The notes under the pieces were generated by a model, which made no database searches, was not told the origin of the DNA, and saw only the letters and a program-made list of their open reading frames with translations. DNA of 64,000 nt from Bacteroidales bacterium (GTDB lineage Bacteria; Bacteroidota; Bacteroidia; Bacteroidales; JAIOZK01), in assembly GCA_021740625.1 (NCBI GenBank), contig JAIOZK010000002.1:1-64000 (forward strand), read 5' to 3'. The position numbers and the translations under genes are program-made. Every line of letters begins with the position of its first letter. Positions within the stretch are counted from its first letter, which is position 1. This document shows positions 9,986 to 19,116 of the stretch, one piece after another.

Positions 9986-10402
9986 ATGCGATCAGAAGAT
10001 ATTATTAAACATCCGGGCAAGATCCTTTGTGTAAGCGAAAACAAAGTTGAAGTGCAGATCATGGCGCAATCTGCATGTGCCTCCTGTCATGCCAAAGGAC
10101 ATTGTTCTGTGGCTGATGTGGAAGAAAAGATCGTTGAAGTGGACAGAGAGCCCGGAAGAGAGTTCAAAACCGGAGATACGGTAGATTTAATTATGCGCAG
10201 GGGACTTGCACCCAAAGCGGTTTTCCTGGGTTATCTTCTGCCTTTTCTCATTGTGCTGATCACGCTTTTTTTGCTTGTTTATTCCACTGGAAAAGAAGGG
10301 CTCTCTGCACTAATATCACTGGGGCTGCTGGTACCTTACTATTTCATCATGTATTTTATGAGGGACAAATTGCAGAAGACCTTTGTGTTTCAGATACAGT
10401 GA
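9986..10402 (+). CDS. rseC: RseC/MucC-like membrane protein
   Basis: This 138-residue protein has an N-terminal soluble domain with a CASCHAKGHC cysteine cluster (about residues 31-40). Two transmembrane helices follow at about 80-100 and 105-125. This is the layout of the SoxR-reducing-system/RseC family. In many Bacteroidota this gene sits directly before rnfB, and family members are linked to Rnf- or Rsx-driven redox maintenance. Here the rnf operon begins 2.8 kb further on, with a T9SS protein gene in between. The cysteine cluster is intact, so redox or metal binding is plausible. Confidence 0.85.
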   Translation: MRSEDIIKHPGKILCVSENKVEVQIMAQSACASCHAKGHCSVADVEEKIVEVDREPGREFKTGDTVDLIMRRGLAPKAVFLGYLLPFLIVLITLFLLVYSTGKEGLSALISLGLLVPYYFIMYFMRDKLQKTFVFQIQ

Positions 10403-10508
10403 GGTCTTGACTTTAAGAATACTCCTGAACATATTCACCGTATTTATTGTTTCATTTTACAGTCCTAATTATTATAGTCTCGAAATGAAGAATTTAATTT
10501 CAATGTAG

Positions 10509-10516
10509 TACCTTTG
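10509..10516 (+). promoter_or_regulatory. -7 box upstream of the T9SS-sorted protein gene
   Basis: TACCTTTG, an exact TAnnTTTG match, lies about 30 bases before the ATG at 10548. It suggests this gene has its own promoter rather than depending on the rseC transcript. No clear -33 element is visible. Confidence 0.45.
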
Positions 10517-10547
10517 TCAAAATTTATTTTTAAGAAGCGGGATTAAA

Positions 10548-12938
10548 ATGAAAAAAAATACTCTTTTTTTGCTGATTGCCATGTTTGGTTTTTCGGCATT
10601 GTTTGCACAAAACTCACCGGTTGTTCAAAAGGCAAAATATTTCAGGAAAACGGAACCTCTCATTGAGATGGAGGTTATTGCATCGGGTCCCAGGGATCGT
10701 TCATGGAAGGATAATATCATCAGGAATGAGATCAATATTAAACTGGAACGGGAAAAGAAAGAAAATTCCCTGCCCCTGGGGCCGGATCCTGTGCTGCAGG
10801 ATTTCCAGGGGACTTTGATGCAAAGCCGTGCAGCGATTCAGAACTTTGACGGAATTGATAATGTAGATGGTGTGTATCCCCCGGATACCGATGGTGATGT
10901 AAGCCCTGATCATTATTTCCAGATGATCAACCTGTCCTTTGCCATATGGGATAAGGATGGTAATAAGCTTTATGGCCCGGTTGCCAATTCAACTTTATGG
11001 AATGGTTTCATTGGCCCCTGGACAGGCACCAACGACGGTGATCCCATCGTACTTTACGACGAGGAAGCCGACCGCTGGCTGGCAAGCCAGTTTGCCATCA
11101 ATACTGGTAACGGAACTTACTGGGAACTGGTTGCCATTTCGGAAAGCAGCGATCCCCTCGGATCATGGTACCAATACGCGTTTCAGTATCCTGCATTTAA
11201 TGATTATCCTAAATTCGGAATCTGGCATGATGCCTATTATGCCTCATTCAATATGTTTGGTAATGATTATGTCAGGGCTGCTGTTTCCACCTATGAGCGG
11301 GATAAGATGCTTGCTGGCGATTCTGCAGCGAGAATGATATTGTTTGACCTGCCACCCGGAAGCGATCCCTTCAGTCTCTTGCCCGCCGACTTCGACGGTG
11401 ATGAGCCCGACCCGGCAGAACCCAATTATTTTATTTATTTCAATGATGATCAGTGGGGTTATCCGCAGGATCAACTTAGAATTTATGAGTTTGATGTAGA
11501 CTGGACAAATCCTGCCAGCAGCACATTTATAGAGGCCTACACATTGCCGACAGCTCCATTCGATTCTGAACTTTGTTCCGCTCCCAGGGGCAGATGTATC
11601 GATCAACCCAATACCAATACAAAACTGGAGTCCCTTTCTGATCGAATGATGTATCGTTTGCAGTATCGTGATTTCGGCAGTTACCAGGTGATGGTGACCA
11701 ATCATACCGTTGATGTAGGCGGTGGACAGGCCGGCATCAGGTGGTATGAGTTGCGCAACAATAATGATGGCAATGGCTGGATAATCCACCAGCAGGGAAC
11801 TTATGCTCCTGATGAGCATAACCGCTGGATGGGCAGTATTGCCATGAATGCCAATGGGGAAATAGCCCTTGGATATACTGTTTCAAGTGACGAGATTTCT
11901 CCATCTGTCAGGTACACTGCTCAAACGCCAGATGCTGATTCGGGCATCATGAACATTGCAGAAGTGGAACTGGTTTCCGGTTCCGGTGCACAAACCTCCA
12001 TCAGCCGCTGGGGAGATTATTCCATGATGTCTGTTGATCCATCGGATGATACTACCTTCTGGTTTACACAGGAATACCTGCAGGGGGGATGGGCAACACG
12101 CATTTCATCTTTCAATCTCGAACCTGCTCAACCTGCTACAGCCAATGCCGGAAACAATGATACTACCTGTCAGAACAACATTTTTATTACTTCTGGCAGC
12201 GGGCAGAATTATAATTCGGTTTACTGGGAATCAATGGGTGATGGCATTTTTGGTAATCCATACAGCTTAACGGCCAATTACTGGAGGGGCTATGAAGATC
12301 TTGAAAACGGACAGGTGAAACTTGTACTGAATGCCAATAGTTATATCCCCGGAGAAATTGCAAGGGATACCATGATCCTGTATTTTCAAATGATTCCTGA
12401 GGCTTTTGCAGGCAATGATACTACCATTTGTGATGATGAAGTGCTATTACTGGACGGACAGGCCGAAAATGATTCTGCTGTGTTGTGGACCACCTCCGGA
12501 GATGGTGTTTTTGAAAATGATACCGCTTTGAATGCCAGCTATACACCCGGATTCCAGGATGTTCAAAACGGTTCGGTTCAATTGTTTCTGACCGCCTTTG
12601 CCAGGATGCCCTGCGATGAAGATGACATTGACCAGATTACGGTAACAGTTGATAATTGCACTGGCATTCAGGAAGCTCCTGACATACCGCTTTCGGCAAA
12701 GATCGTTCCCAATCCCAATAAAGGCTTGTTTACCTATACCATACGTTCTGGTTATGGCGAGCAGCTTCACATAGAGATCCATAATAATATGGGTGAGATC
12801 ATTTATAATAAATATCTGATATCTTCCGGTAAGGCTGTTATCGGAGAAGTGAATATTGAAGATCATCCCAAAGGACTTTATCTCTTTAAGATATACAGCG
12901 AACGGGAACAATTGGTTAAAAAAGTGCTGAACCAGTAA
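10548..12938 (+). CDS. Secreted protein with T9SS sorting domain
   Basis: The 796-residue product begins with a signal peptide (MKKNTLFLLIAMFGFSALFAQ). Residues about 85-520 form a large acidic domain, probably a beta-propeller, with Asp-rich loops (PPDTDGDVSPDHYFQM) and RWGDYSMMSVDPSDDTTFW near its end. Two modules of about 80 residues follow (ANAGNNDTTCQ and AFAGNDTTICD starts), related to the duplicated blocks in the protein at 1-3527. The last 75 residues (KIVPNPNKGLFTY to the end) are a type A T9SS sorting domain. It should be exported by the T9SS; its activity is unknown. Its position between rseC and rnfB is unusual. Confidence 0.88.
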   Translation: MKKNTLFLLIAMFGFSALFAQNSPVVQKAKYFRKTEPLIEMEVIASGPRDRSWKDNIIRNEINIKLEREKKENSLPLGPDPVLQDFQGTLMQSRAAIQNFDGIDNVDGVYPPDTDGDVSPDHYFQMINLSFAIWDKDGNKLYGPVANSTLWNGFIGPWTGTNDGDPIVLYDEEADRWLASQFAINTGNGTYWELVAISESSDPLGSWYQYAFQYPAFNDYPKFGIWHDAYYASFNMFGNDYVRAAVSTYERDKMLAGDSAARMILFDLPPGSDPFSLLPADFDGDEPDPAEPNYFIYFNDDQWGYPQDQLRIYEFDVDWTNPASSTFIEAYTLPTAPFDSELCSAPRGRCIDQPNTNTKLESLSDRMMYRLQYRDFGSYQVMVTNHTVDVGGGQAGIRWYELRNNNDGNGWIIHQQGTYAPDEHNRWMGSIAMNANGEIALGYTVSSDEISPSVRYTAQTPDADSGIMNIAEVELVSGSGAQTSISRWGDYSMMSVDPSDDTTFWFTQEYLQGGWATRISSFNLEPAQPATANAGNNDTTCQNNIFITSGSGQNYNSVYWESMGDGIFGNPYSLTANYWRGYEDLENGQVKLVLNANSYIPGEIARDTMILYFQMIPEAFAGNDTTICDDEVLLLDGQAENDSAVLWTTSGDGVFENDTALNASYTPGFQDVQNGSVQLFLTAFARMPCDEDDIDQITVTVDNCTGIQEAPDIPLSAKIVPNPNKGLFTYTIRSGYGEQLHIEIHNNMGEIIYNKYLISSGKAVIGEVNIEDHPKGLYLFKIYSEREQLVKKVLNQ

Positions 12939-13241
12939 TTGCAGTCCCCCTTTCGATAAATGCTTTCTAAATAAAGGTTCTGAGGATAATTTATATAGAT
13001 TTTAAATAGCTTTAATAATTTTATGATAATCAGCTATATAAAGGATTTTATATTTACTGCCGCAATTTTTAAATATTTGTAAGGGTCACGAATACAAGGA
13101 ATTATACATGCTTTATAATTCACAGTAGCACTTACTCCTTTTCGTATTTGTTTTTAATTTTGCTGTGAAAATCTTAACAGCCCTTTACTGTTTGATTTTC
13201 AATACAAACAGATTAGAATTTTAAAACAAAAGGAGAGCAAG
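12939..13241 (+). promoter_or_regulatory. 303-base leader before the rnf operon
   Basis: This AT-rich gap holds no credible ORF. A -7-like box TAATTTTG lies at 13155-13162 without a well-spaced -33 element. A short hairpin with AACAG/CTGTT arms lies between it and the gene. A Shine-Dalgarno-like AAGGAG lies just before the GTG of rnfB. The rnf promoter probably lies here, but its exact position is uncertain. Confidence 0.35.
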
Positions 13242-14225
13242 GTGAACGACGTAATTATTTATGCAGTTATTTCACTCAGTGCGATAGGAATTGCTGCTGC
13301 CGTTATTTTATATTTCGTAGCTCAGAAATTTAAAGTTGTTGAGGATCCGGATATCGACGTCGTGGAAGACCGCTTGCCTGCTGCCAATTGCGGGGGCTGT
13401 GGTTTTGCCGGTTGCCGGAATTTTGCCGAGGCAGTTGTGGCCAAAGCCAAAAAGGATGGCAATCTGGAAGGATTTAATTGCCCGGTAGGGGGGAATGAGG
13501 TCATGGGCAAAATCGCCGAGGCACTCAACCTTGAAGTGGAAGAAAAGGAACCTCAGGTAGCAGTCATCCGTTGTAGTGGATCTTTTCAAAATGCCCCCAA
13601 AAAAGTAAAATACGATGGCCCCGCTACCTGTGCATTTGCACACAATCTTTCGAGTGGTGAAAGCGGATGCCCATATGGTTGCCTTGGACTGGGCGATTGT
13701 GTTGATTCCTGTGATTTTGATGCCATGTATATGGATGAGAAAACAGGACTGCCGGTGGTGATCGAAGAAAATTGCGTTGCATGCGGCGCCTGCGTTAAAG
13801 CTTGTCCCCGAGATATTATCGAATTGCGGAATGTTGGCAAAAAAAGCAGAAGGATTTTTGTAAGTTGCATCAACGAGGAAAAGGGCGGCGTTGCCAAAAA
13901 GAACTGTAGCGTGGCCTGTATCGGTTGCCAGAAATGCTTCAAGGTTTGTCCCTTCGATGCAATTACCATGAACAATAACCTGGCTTATATAGATTATGAG
14001 AAATGTAAGCTCTGCCGCAAATGCGTGGAGGTATGTCCCACCAATGCCATTCACGAATTAAATTTTCCACCCCGCAAAGATAAGTCAGACAAAAAACCAC
14101 CCATGAAAGACAAAGCATCCAGGGAAGCGGAAAGGAAAAAACCATCAGAAAAAGCGGATCCTGGCAAGATTGCCAAGGCAAAGCTGGATGCTGATGATAA
14201 AGAAAATAAGGACAAGTTAAATTAG
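13242..14225 (+). CDS. rnfB: Rnf complex subunit B (iron-sulfur protein)
   Basis: RnfB, 327 residues, is the electron-entry subunit of the ion-translocating ferredoxin:NAD oxidoreductase. An N-terminal membrane anchor (about 3-27) is followed by the CGGCGFAGC cluster-binding motif (about 48-56) with a later cysteine in FNCPVG. Several ferredoxin cysteine groups come next: CPYGCLGLGDC near 142, CVACGACVKACP near 178, CIGCQKCFKVCP near 225 and CKLCRKCVEVCP near 255. The last 60 residues are a lysine-rich tail. It starts with GTG behind an AAGGAG ribosome site. It is the first gene of rnfBCDGEA, 34 bases before rnfC. Confidence 0.97.
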   Translation: MNDVIIYAVISLSAIGIAAAVILYFVAQKFKVVEDPDIDVVEDRLPAANCGGCGFAGCRNFAEAVVAKAKKDGNLEGFNCPVGGNEVMGKIAEALNLEVEEKEPQVAVIRCSGSFQNAPKKVKYDGPATCAFAHNLSSGESGCPYGCLGLGDCVDSCDFDAMYMDEKTGLPVVIEENCVACGACVKACPRDIIELRNVGKKSRRIFVSCINEEKGGVAKKNCSVACIGCQKCFKVCPFDAITMNNNLAYIDYEKCKLCRKCVEVCPTNAIHELNFPPRKDKSDKKPPMKDKASREAERKKPSEKADPGKIAKAKLDADDKENKDKLN

Positions 14226-14259
14226 AATTCTCTCAATAAAACTAAGGAGGATCGGTAGA

Positions 14260-15591
14260 TTGAAAACTTTTAAATTAGGTGGCGTTCATCCACCCGAGAA
14301 CAAATTTTCAGCAGAAAGTGCGATCAGGGTGCTCGATTTGCCCAAACAGGTTTCCATTCCGCTTGCACAAAACCTGGGCGCTCCTGCCAAACCTGTTGTC
14401 AACAAAGGTGATGAGGTAAAAGCAGGACAGCTCATTGCAAAAGGTGAGGCATTTATTTCAGCCAATGTGCATGCATCCGTTTCGGGCAAGGTTTTTAAGA
14501 TTGATGAGGTCATGGATCAGAGCGGTTACCGCAGACCTGCCGTAATCATCAACGTAGAAGGGGATGAATGGGAGGGGAGCATCGATAAAAAGGATATTCT
14601 CAAAAAAGATATTTCCCTTTCCAAAGAAGAGATCATCGGCAAGATCAAAGAGGCCGGTATCGTCGGATTGGGGGGTGCCACTTTTCCGTCCCATGTTAAA
14701 TTGATGGTTCCGGAAGGAAAGAAGGCGGAAGTACTCATCATTAACGGAGTGGAATGTGAACCCTATCTTACCTCCGACCACAGGCTGATGCTTGAAAAAG
14801 CCGAAGAGATCATGATCGGTACCAGCATCCTGATGAAAGGGCTCGGAGTTGAAAAAGCATACATCGGTATTGAAAACAATAAACCGGATGCCATTGAGAA
14901 ACTCGGGCAACTCTGCAAACAATATGAAGGCATTGAAGTTTATGGCCTGAAAGTGAAGTATCCCCAGGGAGGGGAGAAGCAACTCATCAAAGCATTGACA
15001 GGACGTGAAGTTCCTTCCGGCAAACTCCCCATCGAGGTGGGCTGTGTGGTAAACAACGTGGGAACTGCTTTTGCTGTTTATGAAGCCGTTCAGAAAAACA
15101 AACCTTTGTTCGAAAGAATTGTTACGGTGACAGGCAAAAACCTCAATGAAAAGGCCAATTTCCTGGTACGCGTGGGCACACCGGTCTCCGATTTGATCAA
15201 AGCAGTGGGTGATTTGCCCGAAGATACCGGCAAAGTAGTGAGTGGAGGTCCCATGATGGGCAAAGCCCTCAATAATGTTGATGTACCTGTGGTAAAAGGT
15301 ACTTCCGGGATTTTGTTGTTCGATGAGAAACATGCCAGCAGGGTAGAAATGCGTACCTGCATCCGTTGTGCAAAGTGTATTCACGTTTGCCCGATGGGAT
15401 TGGAGCCCATTCTGCTCGCGCAATATTCCGAAAAGCAAAGGTGGGAGGATGCCGAAAAAGGACGCATCATGGATTGCATTGAATGTGGATCCTGCCAGTA
15501 TACTTGTCCTTCGGGCAGACCATTGCTCGATTATATCAGACTTGGCAAGCAAAAAGTTGGTCAATTAATTAGAAACAGAGGAAACAAATAA
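14260..15591 (+). CDS. rnfC: Rnf complex subunit C (NADH-interacting)
   Basis: RnfC, 443 residues, starts with a TTG codon. The start is fixed by a strong Shine-Dalgarno AAGGAGG at 14244-14250, nine bases upstream. The protein has an N-terminal barrel-sandwich region, a flavin/NADH-binding region with GLGGATFPSHVK near residue 133 and INGVECEPY near 163, an SLBB-like part, and two [4Fe-4S] motifs near the end (CIRCAKCIHVCP and CIECGSCQYTCP). It is the short form without the long C-terminal tail seen in the gammaproteobacterial protein. It passes electrons between NADH and the membrane part of the complex. Confidence 0.97.
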   Translation: MKTFKLGGVHPPENKFSAESAIRVLDLPKQVSIPLAQNLGAPAKPVVNKGDEVKAGQLIAKGEAFISANVHASVSGKVFKIDEVMDQSGYRRPAVIINVEGDEWEGSIDKKDILKKDISLSKEEIIGKIKEAGIVGLGGATFPSHVKLMVPEGKKAEVLIINGVECEPYLTSDHRLMLEKAEEIMIGTSILMKGLGVEKAYIGIENNKPDAIEKLGQLCKQYEGIEVYGLKVKYPQGGEKQLIKALTGREVPSGKLPIEVGCVVNNVGTAFAVYEAVQKNKPLFERIVTVTGKNLNEKANFLVRVGTPVSDLIKAVGDLPEDTGKVVSGGPMMGKALNNVDVPVVKGTSGILLFDEKHASRVEMRTCIRCAKCIHVCPMGLEPILLAQYSEKQRWEDAEKGRIMDCIECGSCQYTCPSGRPLLDYIRLGKQKVGQLIRNRGNK

Positions 15592-15594
15592 GAT

Positions 15595-16593
15595 ATGGGT
15601 TTATTAACAATTTCAGGTTCTCCGCATGTGCACGGGGATATGTCGGTTAAAAAGATCATGTATGGTGTGGTATATGCCATGATTCCGGCAATACTTGTAT
15701 CTGTGTATTTTTTCGGACTGGATGCATTGAGGGTGATTTTAATTTCTGTTGCAGCATGCTTGTTCTTTGAATGGTTTATCCAGAAATACATCATCAAAGG
15801 ACCCATTACCATTGATGATGGATCTGCTGTCGTGGCCGGTGTGCTGCTGGCCTTTAATGTTCCGGCCAACCTGCCGGTCTGGATCATCTTGATCGGGGCA
15901 TTTGTTACCATTGGGATTGCAAAAATGTCTTTCGGTGGTCTGGGGAAAAACCCATTCAACCCCGCACTGGTGGGACGAATTTTTCTTTTGATATCTTTTC
16001 CCGTGCAAATGACCACATGGCCCATCCCAAAACCACTTTTCCAAAGGGGACTGACAGATGCCATTACAGGGCCCACCCCCCTGGGATTTGTAAAGGAAGG
16101 CTTGAAAACAGGGAAAACAGTACCCGAGCTCATGGAACAGGTTCCTTCTTACATGCAGGAGCTGGTGGGTGATACAGGAGGTTCCCTGGGAGAGATCTCT
16201 GCCATCGCACTGGTGCTGGGAGCTCTTTATATGCTTTACAGGAGAATTATCACCTGGGAGATCCCGGTATCTTATTTATTGAGCGTATTTGTATTTACCG
16301 GAATTCTCTGGTTGATCGATCCCACGATCTACATCAATCCCCTGTTTCACCTTATTGCGGGCGGTTTGATGCTGGGTGTTTTCTATATGGCAACCGACAT
16401 GGTTTCTTCGCCCATGTCAAGTAAGGGGCAACTGGTCTTCGGTGTCGGTTGTGGCCTGATCACGGTGATAATCAGGATATGGGGTGCGTACCCGGAAGGT
16501 GTGGCATTCGCCATACTGATCATGAACGCATTCGCTCCATTGATCAACAGAGTTTTTAAACCGAAACGTTTCGGAGAAGTAGTAAAAAATTAA
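15595..16593 (+). CDS. rnfD: Rnf complex subunit D (flavin-carrying membrane subunit)
   Basis: RnfD has 332 residues and about nine or ten membrane helices. The HVHGDMSVKKIMYGV start and GDLGKNPFNPALVGR-like stretch (here GGLGKNPFNPALVGR, near 120) are typical. The covalent FMN site is expected in the TDAITGPTPLGF stretch near residue 160, where a threonine carries the flavin in known homologues. It follows rnfC by three bases. Together with RnfE, RnfA and RnfG it forms the ion-translocating membrane core. Confidence 0.96.
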   Translation: MGLLTISGSPHVHGDMSVKKIMYGVVYAMIPAILVSVYFFGLDALRVILISVAACLFFEWFIQKYIIKGPITIDDGSAVVAGVLLAFNVPANLPVWIILIGAFVTIGIAKMSFGGLGKNPFNPALVGRIFLLISFPVQMTTWPIPKPLFQRGLTDAITGPTPLGFVKEGLKTGKTVPELMEQVPSYMQELVGDTGGSLGEISAIALVLGALYMLYRRIITWEIPVSYLLSVFVFTGILWLIDPTIYINPLFHLIAGGLMLGVFYMATDMVSSPMSSKGQLVFGVGCGLITVIIRIWGAYPEGVAFAILIMNAFAPLINRVFKPKRFGEVVKN

Positions 16594-16626
16594 TGATTCA
16601 TCAATGATCAATATTCGTTAGGCAAT

Positions 16627-17202
16627 ATGGCAAAAGAATCAACATTTACAAATATGGTCATCACCCTTTTCGTGATCGCTCTGGTGGCATCACTGGCTTT
16701 GGGTGGTGTTTATCAACTTACCAAGGAGCCCATCAGGCTGGCCAAGAAAGCTAAGGCGGAAGCAGCCATTAAAGCGGTTATTCCCGATTTCGACAGTCTG
16801 AATACATTCAGAGTTTTGCCTGAAAACGGAAAAGACAGTCTTGTATTCAACCAGGGATTTAAAAATGGTGAACTTATCGGAACAGCCATCGGATCCTATT
16901 CCAACAATGGTTATGATCCTACACAGATACAGATCATGGTTGGTTTCCTGCCCGATGGAACTATTGAGAATACTGCGGTTGTGCAGCAAAAAGAAACACC
17001 CGGACTGGGTACCAAGATGGCGGAACCTGCATTCAAGGATCAGTTCATGGGAAAAAATCCAAAAGATTTTAAAATGGAAGTTAAGAACGATGGAGGCGAT
17101 GTGGATGCGATCACCGCTGCAACAATTACTTCCAGGGCCTTTTGTGAAGCTGTGCAACGGGCCTATAATTCTTACATAGAAAAAGAAGGAGGGACTAAAT
17201 AA
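16627..17202 (+). CDS. rnfG: Rnf complex subunit G (FMN-binding)
   Basis: RnfG, 191 residues, has one N-terminal membrane helix (about 10-32) and a periplasmic FMN-binding domain. The flavinylation motif reads DAITAATITS near residues 160-169, with Thr166 the expected FMN attachment site. The KETPGLGTKM motif lies at about 121-130. The stop codon shares a base with the rnfE start (TAATG), so the two genes are translationally coupled. In known complexes this subunit carries covalently bound FMN attached by an ApbE-type transferase, which is not encoded in this window. Confidence 0.96.
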   Translation: MAKESTFTNMVITLFVIALVASLALGGVYQLTKEPIRLAKKAKAEAAIKAVIPDFDSLNTFRVLPENGKDSLVFNQGFKNGELIGTAIGSYSNNGYDPTQIQIMVGFLPDGTIENTAVVQQKETPGLGTKMAEPAFKDQFMGKNPKDFKMEVKNDGGDVDAITAATITSRAFCEAVQRAYNSYIEKEGGTK

Positions 17203-17786
17203 TGAATCAATGGAAAAACTTTACAAAAGGATTTATTAAGGAGAACCCGGTTTTTGTATTGTTGCTGGGTTTGTGTCCTACACTTGCCGTAACTTCCTCG
17301 GCCTTTAACGGCTTTGGGATGGGAATGGCAACAACTTTTGTGCTGGTTTGTAGCAATTTAGTTGTGACTATCATCAAGAATTTAATTCCCAATAAAGTCA
17401 GGATCCCTTCGTTTATCGTGATCATTGCATCCTTTGTCACCATCGTGGAAATGGTGATGGAAGGCTTCCTGCCGGACCTTTTCGAATCACTGGGTATCTT
17501 TATTCCCCTGATCGTGGTTAACTGTCTTGTGCTGGGACGTGCCGAAGGATTTGCATCCAAACAGAAATTCCTCTCATCAGTGATCGATGGTCTGGGAATG
17601 GGGCTCGGATTTACCTTTGCTTTAACCCTCCTGGGTGCTGTAAGAGAGATGTTGGGTGCAGGTTCCATCTTCGGGTATAAGTTTATTGAAGGCGACGGTA
17701 TCCTGATCTTTATTCTCTCTCCCGGAGCATTTATCGTGCTGGGCTACCTGATCGCAATTTTAAATAGAATTAAAAAAACTGCTTAA
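17202..17786 (+). CDS. rnfE: Rnf complex subunit E
   Basis: RnfE, 194 residues, is an integral membrane subunit with six predicted helices. It opens with FTKGFIKENPVFVLLLGLCP and contains the family motif VVNCLVLGRAEGFA near residue 105. A conserved cysteine lies in each of the two inverted halves (LGLCP near 28, VNCLVLG near 108). RnfE pairs with RnfA to bind a [2Fe-2S] cluster inside the membrane in known structures. The start overlaps the rnfG stop by one base, and rnfA follows ten bases later. Confidence 0.96.
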   Translation: MNQWKNFTKGFIKENPVFVLLLGLCPTLAVTSSAFNGFGMGMATTFVLVCSNLVVTIIKNLIPNKVRIPSFIVIIASFVTIVEMVMEGFLPDLFESLGIFIPLIVVNCLVLGRAEGFASKQKFLSSVIDGLGMGLGFTFALTLLGAVREMLGAGSIFGYKFIEGDGILIFILSPGAFIVLGYLIAILNRIKKTA

Positions 17787-17796
17787 ATCATAGGTC

Positions 17797-18369
17797 ATGG
17801 AATATTTTGTAATTATCATAGGAGCCATTTTCGTCAGCAATATTGTATTGCAACAGTTTCTGGGTATATGCCCCTTCCTGGGTGTTTCAGCAAAAGTGGA
17901 TACCGCTGTGGGCATGAGCGGGGCTGTATTGTTTGTGATGACCATTGCTACCATTGTTACCTGGTTGATACAAAATTATGTGCTGCAACCTCTGGGTGTT
18001 ACATTTTTGCAAACCATTAGTTTTATCCTGGTCATTGCTTCCCTGGTACAAATGGTGGAGATCATCCTGAAAAAAGTAAGTCCGCCCCTTTACCAGGCCC
18101 TGGGTATATTCCTTCCACTGATCACAACCAACTGCGCCATCATGGGCGTAGCATTGCTTACCGTTGCCAAAGAATTCAACCTGCTGGAAGGTGTTGTTTT
18201 TGCCATTGCCAATGCCATTGGTTTTGCTTTGGCTATGCTGCTGTTTGCAGGTCTTCGCGAACATCTCGACTTAATGGATGTGCCCAAGGGCATGCGTGGT
18301 GTTCCAATTGCACTGGTAACAGCCGGTATACTGGCCATGGCTTTTATGGGTTTTACCGGTCTTGTTTAA
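17797..18369 (+). CDS. rnfA: Rnf complex subunit A
   Basis: RnfA, 190 residues with six membrane helices, is the paralogue of RnfE in inverted topology. Landmarks are NIVLQQFLGICPFLGVS (about 14-30) and the cysteine in LITTNCAIMGVAL near residue 108. It closes the operon in the order B-C-D-G-E-A. No hairpin terminator with a T-run is visible between it and marC, so read-through into marC is possible. Confidence 0.96.
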   Translation: MEYFVIIIGAIFVSNIVLQQFLGICPFLGVSAKVDTAVGMSGAVLFVMTIATIVTWLIQNYVLQPLGVTFLQTISFILVIASLVQMVEIILKKVSPPLYQALGIFLPLITTNCAIMGVALLTVAKEFNLLEGVVFAIANAIGFALAMLLFAGLREHLDLMDVPKGMRGVPIALVTAGILAMAFMGFTGLV

Positions 18370-18435
18370 AAAGGATTTTTTTCAGTAAATTTGAATCCGG
18401 GACTTTTGTTTCGGATTTTTTTTATTTGTAATACT

Positions 18436-19116
18436 ATGAATGAAATTATTGCTTTTTCAGGCACCGTCTTTATGGGATTCTTTGCCATTATGAACCCGAT
18501 TGCCAACACACCGGTTTTTGTTTCTCTGACAAAGAATTTCGACAAGGATTCAAAAATTCGACTCACAGCTTTCAAAGCTGTTTTTTATGCTTTTATTATT
18601 GTGGCGGCATTTTGCATAGGTGGGCATTTTATTTTTAAACTTTTTGGAATTACGTTGCCCGCCTTCCAGATCACCGGAGGAATATTGCTTTTTACTGTCG
18701 GGATACAAATGCTGCACGGCAAAGCTTCACATGTGCAATATCCCAGTACTGATAAGCACAAGGAATCAGTGCAGAAACAGGTTGATGATGCCAGCGGAAG
18801 CGTTGCCATCTCGCCCCTTGCCATCCCGATCCTGGCAGGACCAGGAACCATAGCAACGGCTATGAATTTCGTGGGTGGGACACAGTCCTCCGGATTGGAT
18901 GACTTTTCACAAACGATTGTTGTTATTATCATTTTTGCCCTGATGTGCCTGGTTTCATTTTTAATGTTCATCGGGGCGGAAAAGATTATCAGACTACTCG
19001 GGAACGGTATCATCAATGTTGTTTCAAGAATTATGGGTCTTATCCTTGCGGTAATCTCAGTGCAGATGGTTATTGCCGGTATCAATAATGTTTTAAAGAT
19101 GTATTATAAGATTTGA
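18436..19116 (+). CDS. MarC-family membrane protein
   Basis: This is a 226-residue protein with six membrane helices. I chose the ATG at 18436; an in-frame TTG 45 bases earlier would add a poorly conserved extension. MarC-family motifs are visible: FMGFFAIMNPIANTPVFV (about 11-28), LAIPILAGPGTIATAM near 130 and the helix RIMGLILAVISVQMVI near the end. The family's transport substrate is not established, and an earlier link to multiple antibiotic resistance is no longer supported. It overlaps the ftsE-type gene by one base (TGATG). Confidence 0.9.
   Translation: MNEIIAFSGTVFMGFFAIMNPIANTPVFVSLTKNFDKDSKIRLTAFKAVFYAFIIVAAFCIGGHFIFKLFGITLPAFQITGGILLFTVGIQMLHGKASHVQYPSTDKHKESVQKQVDDASGSVAISPLAIPILAGPGTIATAMNFVGGTQSSGLDDFSQTIVVIIIFALMCLVSFLMFIGAEKIIRLLGNGIINVVSRIMGLILAVISVQMVIAGINNVLKMYYKI

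Noticed and set aside
11244-11819. 191-codon minus-strand frame inside the T9SS-sorted protein gene
   Set aside because: No protein-like domain, and the opposite strand is a clear secreted protein.
13308-14054. 248-codon minus-strand frame opposite rnfB
   Set aside because: Shadow of rnfB; the sense frame has clear ferredoxin motifs while the antisense frame has none.
14458-15564. Long open frame on the minus strand (368 codons) opposite rnfC
   Set aside because: It lies entirely inside rnfC, has no recognisable domain, and arises from codon bias of the real gene.
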